This document shows, one piece after another, positions 33,226 through 38,901 of a stretch of DNA of 38,901 nucleotides (position 1 is the stretch's first letter; each line of letters begins with the position of its first letter). Made by a program: the position numbers and the translations under genes. Origin of the DNA: an uncultured Pelagibacteraceae bacterium (lineage in GTDB: Bacteria; Pseudomonadota; Alphaproteobacteria; Pelagibacterales; Pelagibacteraceae); assembly GCA_902615045.1 (NCBI GenBank), contig CACMNP010000010.1:1-38901 (forward strand). The letters run 5' to 3'. Below the pieces are notes generated by a model. It searched no databases, was not told where the DNA came from, and was given only the letters and a program-made list of their open reading frames with translations.

Positions 33226-34253
33226 TAGATTGCTTCCTCAAGTTTTTTAGATAGTTCAGCAATATTATCTGGCGGCCAGTTTGGAATTTCCATTCCGAGA
33301 TATAGTGACATTCCTGTTAATACTTCTTTAATCTCATTTAATGATTTTCTACCAAAATTAGGTGTTCTTAACATTTCACCTTCAGATTTTTGAACTAGAT
33401 CACCAATATAAATAATATTATCATTTTTAAGACAATTCATTGATCTTACAGAAAGTTCTAATTCGTCAACTTTTCTTAATAAATTCTTATTAAACTCTGG
33501 CTCTGAAGGTTGTTCTTTTACAATCACTTCTTGTGGCTCATCAAAGTTAACAAACATTCCTAATTGATCTTGGAATATTCTAGCTGAGTATGCAACCGCG
33601 TCTTCAGCTGAAATTGAACCATTTGTCTCAACTTCCATAGTTAGTTTATCATAATCTAATGCTTTTCCTTCTCTTGCTGTACTAACTGAATAAGAAACTT
33701 TTTTTACTGGACTAAATAGTGAATCTATTGGAATCAAACCAAGTGGTGGCTCTTCGGGTTTGTTCATATCAGCAGATACATATCCTTTTCCTGTTCCTAC
33801 TGACATTTCCATGTGAAATTTAGTATTTTCATCCAAATTACAAATAACCAAATCTGGATTTAATATTTCAATATTAGCAACAGGTGTTATATCAGAAGCC
33901 TTTATTTCCCCTGGTCCTTTAGCTTCAAGTATTAATTTTTTTGGCTCATCAGATGTACTTTTTAAAGCTAAAGATTTTACATTTAATACAATGTCAGTAA
34001 CATCTTCTCTAACACCTTTAATAGAAGTAAATTCATGTAATACACCATCTATCTGAATAGAGGTTACAGCGGTTCCTCTAATAGACGATAAAAGTATTCT
34101 TCTTAATGAATTACCAAGAGTTAATCCGTATCCTTTTTCGAGTGGCTCTGCAGTGATTTTTGCAAATGCTTTATCATCACTCAATTGAACATCTAGTTTT
34201 GCTGGTTTAATTAATGATTTCCAATTTTTTGAATTTACTTCTGTTTGCTCCAT
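33225..34253 (-). CDS. rpoA: DNA-directed RNA polymerase subunit alpha
   Basis: RpoA (342 aa) initiates assembly of RNA polymerase and contacts promoter UP elements and activators. The N-terminal dimerisation domain covers about 1-240 ([23 protein letters not shown], then [14 protein letters not shown]). The C-terminal domain at about 255-325 contains [16 protein letters not shown] and [18 protein letters not shown], the helix-hairpin-helix that binds DNA. Both domains are complete. It is flanked by rpsK and rplQ with TAATG junctions. Confidence 0.98.
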   Translation of the reverse strand: MEQTEVNSKNWKSLIKPAKLDVQLSDDKAFAKITAEPLEKGYGLTLGNSLRRILLSSIRGTAVTSIQIDGVLHEFTSIKGVREDVTDIVLNVKSLALKSTSDEPKKLILEAKGPGEIKASDITPVANIEILNPDLVICNLDENTKFHMEMSVGTGKGYVSADMNKPEEPPLGLIPIDSLFSPVKKVSYSVSTAREGKALDYDKLTMEVETNGSISAEDAVAYSARIFQDQLGMFVNFDEPQEVIVKEQPSEPEFNKNLLRKVDELELSVRSMNCLKNDNIIYIGDLVQKSEGEMLRTPNFGRKSLNEIKEVLTGMSLYLGMEIPNWPPDNIAELSKKLEEAI

Positions 34254-34690
34254 TAAACTCTCCTTTTTTTAGGTGGTCTCGTACCATTGTGTGGCATTGG
34301 TGTTGTATCTTTAATTGATATAATTTTAAATCCTCTAGCCTGTAAAGCTCTTAAAGCAGTTTCTCTACCAGAACCAGGACCTTTAACTTCAACGGACAAT
34401 ATTTTCATTCCAACTTCCAAAGCTTTGGCTGCGGCTGCATCAGCAGCAACTTGTGCTGCGTACGGTGTAGATTTTCGTGAGCCTTTAAAACCTTTCTGAC
34501 CAGCAGATGCCCAAGAAACTACATTTCCGTTAGTATCAGCTATCGAGACTATTGTATTATTAAAAGTAGATTGCACATATGCAATTCCATTTGGAATATT
34601 TTTTTTTCCTTTTTTCTTTTTAGAATAAGAACTTTTTTTATTCTTAACCTCTGATTTCTGTTCTTTATGTTCAGTTGTTTCTTTTTTCAT
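34253..34690 (-). CDS. rpsK: 30S ribosomal protein S11
   Basis: S11 (145 aa) forms part of the 30S platform near the mRNA exit. The core [39 protein letters not shown] and the end [14 protein letters not shown] are diagnostic. The first 30 or so residues are a Lys/Glu/Ser-rich extension ([18 protein letters not shown]) not found in the roughly 129-residue E. coli protein. The start is fixed by a TAATG overlap with rpsM, so the extension appears genuine. Confidence 0.97.
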   Translation of the reverse strand: MKKETTEHKEQKSEVKNKKSSYSKKKKGKKNIPNGIAYVQSTFNNTIVSIADTNGNVVSWASAGQKGFKGSRKSTPYAAQVAADAAAAKALEVGMKILSVEVKGPGSGRETALRALQARGFKIISIKDTTPMPHNGTRPPKKRRV

Positions 34691-35073
34691 TATTTTTTAA
34701 GTGGAGTTAATTTTTTACCTGCAATTGCAATTGCTTTTCCTTTTCTAGTTCTAGAATTGCATCTGGTTCTTTGACCTCTAACAGGAAGTTTTTTTCTATG
34801 CCTAGATCCTCTATAGGTTGCAAGATCGATTAGTCTTTTTATACTCAACGATGTTTCTCTTCTTAGATCACCTTCAACAGTAAATTTTTGATCAATATAC
34901 TCCCTAATTTTTAAAATTTGATCATCAGTTAGTTCATTTACTCTCTTTGATTTTGGTATTTCTAACTCATTACAAATTTGTTGAGAAAATTTATTTCCAA
35001 TTCCATATATATATGTAAGTCCAACATGAACTAATTTATTTTGTGGTATGTTTACACCTGCAATACGAGCCAT
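34690..35073 (-). CDS. rpsM: 30S ribosomal protein S13
   Basis: S13 (127 aa) sits in the 30S head and contacts the large subunit and P-site tRNA. Diagnostic segments are [37 protein letters not shown] and the C-terminal [20 protein letters not shown] followed by RTRKGKA. It is the first gene after the break that follows adk and has its own likely promoter 24-51 bases upstream of the ATG. Confidence 0.98.
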   Translation of the reverse strand: MARIAGVNIPQNKLVHVGLTYIYGIGNKFSQQICNELEIPKSKRVNELTDDQILKIREYIDQKFTVEGDLRRETSLSIKRLIDLATYRGSRHRKKLPVRGQRTRCNSRTRKGKAIAIAGKKLTPLKK

Positions 35074-35096
35074 AATTTTTGTGATAAATTGTGCCT

Positions 35097-35124
35097 TTTA
35101 TATAAGAAGATTAGTCAAAGTCAA
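35097..35124 (-). promoter_or_regulatory. Probable promoter for rpsM-rpsK-rpoA-rplQ
   Basis: In the 55-base gap between adk and rpsM the minus strand reads TTGACT (35124-35119), a 16-base spacer, then TATAAA (35102-35097). These match the sigma-70 consensus 5/6 and 5/6. The -35 is part of a tandem TTGACTTTGACT (35124-35113). Transcription would start near 35090, giving a leader of about 15-17 nt. This is the best promoter match I saw in the window, and it would separate alpha-operon expression from the upstream secY-adk transcript. Confidence 0.6.
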
Positions 35125-35128
35125 CGTC

Positions 35129-35692
35129 TTAAACATTCAAAAAAGCCTCTATTTTACTGGTTATTTGATCAATTTCCATCGTTCCATCAATCTCATGAAT
35201 TTTTGAATTTTTTGAATAGTAATCCAATACTGGTCTAGTGGTTTCAATATAAGTATCATATCTTTTTAATATAGTATCTAAATCGTCATCAGTTCTTTTT
35301 TCTAAAACTTTCCTTTTTTTTATTCTTTCCACAATAGTTTCTTTATTCACATTTAAAAAAAAAATATAATCTATCTTTTGATTTGAGTTATTTAACAATA
35401 AATCTAAATTTTTAGCTTGGCTAAGAGATCTAGGATAGCCATCAAATATTAATTTTTCTTTTTTGATAGGATCAAAAACATGATTTTTTAATAGGCTATT
35501 AACGATCTCATCACTGACAAATTTTCCTTCATTCATATTACTTATTATTTTTTTTCCTATAATTGTCTCTTTTTTAATTTCCTCTCTTAACATATCACCA
35601 GTAGAAATTTGATAACCGTTTAATTTTTTTACAAGATATTTGGCTTGAGTACCTTTTCCAGCACCAGGTGGACCAAATAGTATTATATTCAC
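35129..35692 (-). CDS. adk: Adenylate kinase (short-LID type)
   Basis: Adk (187 aa) interconverts ATP + AMP and 2 ADP. The P-loop GPPGAGKGTQAKYL begins at residue 7; STGDMLREE and FDGYPRSLSQAKNLD are AMP- and ATP-site motifs; RTDDDLDTILKRYDTY carries the later arginines. The LID between IKKR and RTDDD is reduced to a few residues, so this is the short form without a zinc-type lid. The start is GTG at 35692, immediately after the secY stop with no gap; no in-frame ATG precedes the P-loop. Confidence 0.96.
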   Translation of the reverse strand: MNIILFGPPGAGKGTQAKYLVKKLNGYQISTGDMLREEIKKETIIGKKIISNMNEGKFVSDEIVNSLLKNHVFDPIKKEKLIFDGYPRSLSQAKNLDLLLNNSNQKIDYIFFLNVNKETIVERIKKRKVLEKRTDDDLDTILKRYDTYIETTRPVLDYYSKNSKIHEIDGTMEIDQITSKIEAFLNV

Positions 35693-36973
35693 CTATCTAC
35701 CAAATTTAGTTTTTTTAATTAGTTGCTCGTATTGAGAACTCATCATTCTTGTTTGAATTTGTGTAACTGTATCAATTGCTACCACAACAACAATCAGAAC
35801 CGAAGCACCACCTAAATAAAAAGGGATGGGATAATTGGCAATTAGGAATTCTGGCATTAAACAAACTAGTGCAAGATATAATGCACCTATTGTTGTTAAT
35901 CTTGTCAATATTGTATCAATATAAAGCGCAGTACTTTCTCCAGGTCTTATTCCTGGAATAAATCCTCCATATTTTCTTAAATTCTCAGCAGTTTCTGTTG
36001 GATTAAAAGTTATTGAAGTATAAAAAAAAGTAAAAAAAATTATTCCTGATGCATATAACAACATATACAAAGGTTGCCCTTGTGAAAAGTAAGATGAAAT
36101 ATTTAGAAAAGTTTCATTTTGTGAAACATTAAAATTTGAAAAAGTAACTGGTAATAGTAATAAAGCTGAAGCAAAAATAGCAGGTATAACACCTGCTGAG
36201 TTAATTTTTAAAGGTAAATGAGATGAATCTCCTCCATACATTTTATTTCCCATTTGTCTCTTTGGATAATTTATAAGAATTTTTCTTAATGCTCTTTCCA
36301 TAAAAACTATAAACATTATAGTTGCTACCAGCAATACAAATATAAAAATTATCATTACAGTTGAAATTGCACCAGTTCTTCCTAATTCAAAAGTTGTTAC
36401 TAATGCTCTAGGAATTTCAGCAACAATACCTGAAAAAATAATTAATGAAATACCATTACCAATGCCTCTTTGTGTAATTTGTTCACCAAGCCACATTAAA
36501 AATATAGTTCCAGCAACAATAGTTGTTACTGTTGAAATTTTGAAAAATATTCCAGGATTAATAACTAAATCTGCTGATGACTCTAATCCAACTGCCAAGC
36601 CATATCCTTGTATAGTTGCTAATAAAACTGTTCCATATCTAGTTATTTGAGTAATTTTTTGTCTACCTATTTCACCTTGAGCCTTAAGATTTTTAAAATA
36701 TTCTGAAACTCCTGTTAGTAACTGGACAATAATTGAAGATGATATGTATGGCATTATTCCAAGAGCAAATATTGCCATTCTGCTTACAGCGCCGCCCGCA
36801 AAAACATTAAACATTCCTAACAAACCTTTTTGGTTTCCTTCCATCATTATTTGAAGTTGTTCTGGGTCGATCCCTGGTAGAGGAACAAAAGTACCCAATC
36901 GATAAACAGCAAGGATAAAAAGTGTGAATAGTATTCTATTTCTTAAATCGTTAGATTGTGTTGAGGCACTCAT
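35693..36973 (-). CDS. secY: Protein translocase subunit SecY
   Basis: SecY (426 aa) is the central pore subunit of the Sec translocon in the inner membrane. About ten hydrophobic segments are visible. Family stretches include YRLGTFVPLPGIDP near the N-terminus, FALGIMPYISSSIIVQLL, TQRGIGNGISLIIFSGI and the cytosolic-loop end KYGGFIPGIRPGESTALYI. It overlaps rplO by one base (TAATG) and is flush with adk. It serves the export of Slt and the insertion of LepB, MgtE and PlsY encoded in this window. Confidence 0.98.
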   Translation of the reverse strand: MSASTQSNDLRNRILFTLFILAVYRLGTFVPLPGIDPEQLQIMMEGNQKGLLGMFNVFAGGAVSRMAIFALGIMPYISSSIIVQLLTGVSEYFKNLKAQGEIGRQKITQITRYGTVLLATIQGYGLAVGLESSADLVINPGIFFKISTVTTIVAGTIFLMWLGEQITQRGIGNGISLIIFSGIVAEIPRALVTTFELGRTGAISTVMIIFIFVLLVATIMFIVFMERALRKILINYPKRQMGNKMYGGDSSHLPLKINSAGVIPAIFASALLLLPVTFSNFNVSQNETFLNISSYFSQGQPLYMLLYASGIIFFTFFYTSITFNPTETAENLRKYGGFIPGIRPGESTALYIDTILTRLTTIGALYLALVCLMPEFLIANYPIPFYLGGASVLIVVVVAIDTVTQIQTRMMSSQYEQLIKKTKFGR

Positions 36974-37434
36974 TATTTAGATTGGTTTTTAACAGTAATT
37001 TGTCCACCAGCTTTTTCAATTTTCTCTTTAGCAGTTTTAGATGAATAATCTGCTTCAATATCAATTTTTGATTTAAAATTACCATTTGATAAAATTTTAA
37101 ATTTATTAATTGATTTTCTGAATAATTTTGATTTTTTAAATGTATTAATATTTATTTTTTCTTCTGCTTTAATTTTTTTACTATCAATGAGATTTTGTAA
37201 ATCACCTAAGTTAATTACTGCTATATCATTTTTGTTTACAGGGTTGAAACCTCTTTTGGGTAACCTTCTATATAAAGGCATTTGACCACCCTCAAAACTT
37301 TTTATAGCTACTCCAGATCTTGATTTTTGACCTTTTACACCTCTACCAGAAGTTTTACCTTTACCAGATCCTATTCCTCTTCCTACTCGAATTTTTTTTG
37401 TTTTAATATTATTTAATGTATTTAAAGATGTCAT
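36973..37434 (-). CDS. rplO: 50S ribosomal protein L15
   Basis: L15 (153 aa) is a late-assembly protein of the large subunit. The Gly/Arg-rich N-terminus [20 protein letters not shown] and [19 protein letters not shown] are diagnostic. The C-terminal part ends [17 protein letters not shown]. It overlaps rpsE and secY by one base each. The usual rpmD (L30) gene between rpsE and rplO is absent. Confidence 0.97.
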   Translation of the reverse strand: MTSLNTLNNIKTKKIRVGRGIGSGKGKTSGRGVKGQKSRSGVAIKSFEGGQMPLYRRLPKRGFNPVNKNDIAVINLGDLQNLIDSKKIKAEEKININTFKKSKLFRKSINKFKILSNGNFKSKIDIEADYSSKTAKEKIEKAGGQITVKNQSK

Positions 37435-37934
37435 TATCCTCTTTTCTCAATGATCTCAGATATTTTTTTATTTCTTAAATTAGAAATATTTTTTGGTGAA
37501 TTTTGTTTTGATAAAGCTTTTATACATGCTCTAATTACATTATGTGGATTTGCAGTACCCAAAGATTTAGCAACTATATCTTTTATACCAAGCACTTCGC
37601 AGACCGCTCTAACTGGTCCGCCAGCTATTATACCTGTTCCTTTAGGTGCAGATCTTAATTTAATTTTTCCAGCACCATCTTTTCCGTAAATATCATGATG
37701 AATTGTACGTCCATCTCTTAAAGGTATTTGTATCAATTTTCTTCTAGCCAACTCATTTGCTTTTTTGATTGCATCAGGAACCTGTTTTGCTTTTGCATGT
37801 GCAATACCGATTTTTCCATTCTGATTACCAACTACAACTAAAGCGGAAAAGCCAAATCTTCTTCCACCTTTAACAACTTTAGTTATCCTATTTATATGAA
37901 CTAATTTTTCAACAAATTCTGTATTTTTTTCCAT
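37434..37934 (-). CDS. rpsE: 30S ribosomal protein S5
   Basis: S5 (166 aa) contributes to decoding accuracy and the mRNA entry channel. [20 protein letters not shown] and [20 protein letters not shown] form the double-stranded RNA-binding-like N-terminal domain; [20 protein letters not shown] and [18 protein letters not shown] form the second domain. It is followed directly by rplO (TAATG) with no rpmD, and preceded by rplR with a 2-base gap. Confidence 0.98.
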   Translation of the reverse strand: MEKNTEFVEKLVHINRITKVVKGGRRFGFSALVVVGNQNGKIGIAHAKAKQVPDAIKKANELARRKLIQIPLRDGRTIHHDIYGKDGAGKIKLRSAPKGTGIIAGGPVRAVCEVLGIKDIVAKSLGTANPHNVIRACIKALSKQNSPKNISNLRNKKISEIIEKRG

Positions 37935-37936
37935 TT

Positions 37937-38287
37937 TTAAAATTCCATCCCATTTTTTCTCAGTGTTTCAGCAAAAATTTTGACTCTTCCATGGTATTTA
38001 TAAATACCTCTATCAAAGTAAATTTTTTTAATATTTTTTTCATTTGCTTTCTTTGCTAAAATTTCTGCAACAATAGTTGATAATTCAGATTTGTTTTTTT
38101 TTTGTCCTTTAATTTCTTTATCTATTGATGAAGCAGAAACTAATGTAATTTTTTTTACATCATCTATTATTTGTGCACTTATATTTCTTGTAGATCTTGA
38201 AACGCTCAATCTGTATCGATCTTTCGATACAGTTTTAAGTTTTTTTCTCACTCTAAATCTTTTTCTTTCAATCGTATTCAATCTCAT
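37937..38287 (-). CDS. rplR: 50S ribosomal protein L18
   Basis: L18 (116 aa) binds 5S rRNA in the central protuberance. [18 protein letters not shown], the Lys-rich N-terminus [11 protein letters not shown], and [20 protein letters not shown] with GMEF at the C-terminus are diagnostic. It shares one base with rplF (TAATG) and ends 2 bases before rpsE. Confidence 0.97.
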   Translation of the reverse strand: MRLNTIERKRFRVRKKLKTVSKDRYRLSVSRSTRNISAQIIDDVKKITLVSASSIDKEIKGQKKNKSELSTIVAEILAKKANEKNIKKIYFDRGIYKYHGRVKIFAETLRKNGMEF

Positions 38288-38826
38288 TATTTTTTCTTAC
38301 CTTCTTTTCTCAAAATATACTGGCCTTTTTCTTTTATGCCCTTTCCTTTATATGGCTCTGGTGGTCTAATACTTTTTATTTGTGAAGCAACCATACCTAC
38401 TTTTTGTTTATCTGAACCACTTATTTTTAATGTCGTTTGTTTTTCAACAGCAATTTTAATACCATCTGGAATATCATAGTTTATGTCATGACTAAATCCT
38501 AGTTGCATATTCAAAACATTACCTTTTAGAGCAGCCCTGAAACCAACTCCTGTAAGTTCAAGAATTTTTTCGTAACCACTACTTGCTCCAATAATAGCAT
38601 TATTAAGCAAGCTTCTATTCATACCCCATAATCTTTTAGATGTATCATCTAGTTTTTTTGGTTTTATTGATACGTCCTTACCTTCTGTGATATTAAGTTC
38701 AAACATTTCTAGATCTAACTTGATTGATTGTTTACCTAGAGGTCCTTCAACATTTACTTTATTTCCAGACATTAGAACTTTAACTTTTTCTGGAATTGGT
38801 ATATTTATTTTTCCTATTTTAGACAT
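38287..38826 (-). CDS. rplF: 50S ribosomal protein L6
   Basis: L6 (179 aa) lies near the GTPase-associated region of the large subunit. The N-terminus [17 protein letters not shown], the [10 protein letters not shown] strand, the second-repeat [18 protein letters not shown] and the C-terminal [18 protein letters not shown] are canonical. It is flanked by rpsH and rplR with TAATG junctions. Confidence 0.98.
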   Translation of the reverse strand: MSKIGKINIPIPEKVKVLMSGNKVNVEGPLGKQSIKLDLEMFELNITEGKDVSIKPKKLDDTSKRLWGMNRSLLNNAIIGASSGYEKILELTGVGFRAALKGNVLNMQLGFSHDINYDIPDGIKIAVEKQTTLKISGSDKQKVGMVASQIKSIRPPEPYKGKGIKEKGQYILRKEGKKK

Positions 38827-38901
38827 TAAAATACCTTACAAATAATTTCACCACCAAGTTTTTTCTTTCTTGCGTCAACATCCGTCATTACACCTTGTGG
38901 T
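38826..38901 (-). CDS. rpsH: 30S ribosomal protein S8, C-terminal end (partial)
   Basis: The last 24 codons plus stop of S8, read directly on the minus strand: PQGVMTDVDARKKKLGGEI followed by ICKVF and a TAA. This is the conserved S8 C-terminus (pattern G-V-M-T-D-x-x-A-R then G-G-E-[IV]-[LI]-C). The rest of the gene lies beyond the window edge. It joins rplF in a TAATG overlap and continues the standard spc operon order rpsH-rplF-rplR-rpsE. Confidence 0.9.
   Translation of the reverse strand, partial: PQGVMTDVDARKKKLGGEIICKVF

Noticed and set aside
1..38901. CRISPR array, insertion sequence or prophage
   Set aside because: No regularly spaced repeats, transposase, integrase or phage structural genes were seen in any frame.

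Overview
The window is a stretch of compact, AT-rich (roughly 70% A+T by eye) alphaproteobacterial core chromosome, most likely from the SAR11 clade (Pelagibacterales). The evidence is very short or absent intergenic gaps, Lys/Asn/Ile-rich proteins, and alphaproteobacterial gene orders: relA/spoT-pyrE-pdxJ-acpS-lepB-rnc-recO, gatCAB divergent from ruvX-pyrB-pyrC-plsY-topA, and spc ribosomal genes-secY-adk-rpsM-rpsK-rpoA-rplQ. A four-gene sarcosine oxidase operon also fits the one-carbon metabolism of this group. I count 44 protein genes (recO and rpsH cut by the window edges) and one tRNA. No gap without a gene reaches 100 bases. I see no insertion sequence, prophage, CRISPR array or rRNA.

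Layout. (1) 6937 down to 1, minus strand: dapA, smpB, folK, relA/spoT, pyrE, pdxJ, acpS, lepB, rnc, recO, nearly all overlapping. They cover lysine/cell-wall precursors, ribosome rescue, folate, stringent response, pyrimidine, vitamin B6, acyl carrier protein activation, protein export, RNA processing and repair. (2) 6973-9174, plus: a periplasmic lytic transglycosylase, ending flush against a convergent tRNA-Ser(GCU). (3) 9334-14414, plus: soxB-soxD-soxA-soxG, heterotetrameric sarcosine oxidase, preceded by a nested palindrome that probably serves as an operator. (4) 20463 down to 14388, minus: gatC, gatA, gatB, an O-methyltransferase, trhO and a MATE exporter. (5) 20513-26877, plus: ruvX, pyrB, a pyrC homologue lacking the HxH metal motif, plsY, topA and a Rid-family gene. 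(6) 28979 down to 26878: galU-ugd, making UDP-glucose and UDP-glucuronate. (7) single genes panC (+), mgtE (-), lipB (+). (8) 38901 down to 31866, minus: end of the spc operon through secY-adk, then a promoter and rpsM-rpsK-rpoA-rplQ-rluC.

Most of the window is ordinary housekeeping DNA, and no wholly new system is evident. The best lead is in block 4. A YrrM/TrmR-type methyltransferase lies two bases from trhO, downstream of gatCAB. TrhO makes 5-hydroxyuridine at tRNA position 34 and TrmR of Bacillus methylates it, so this pair may be a complete wobble-uridine pathway (mo5U34) in an alphaproteobacterium. Other points worth checking are the metal-site loss in PyrC, the palindrome before soxB, a 26-bp perfect palindrome at the lipB/rluC convergence, five convergent junctions with no spacer at all, and the absence of era, dprA and rpmD from their usual slots.
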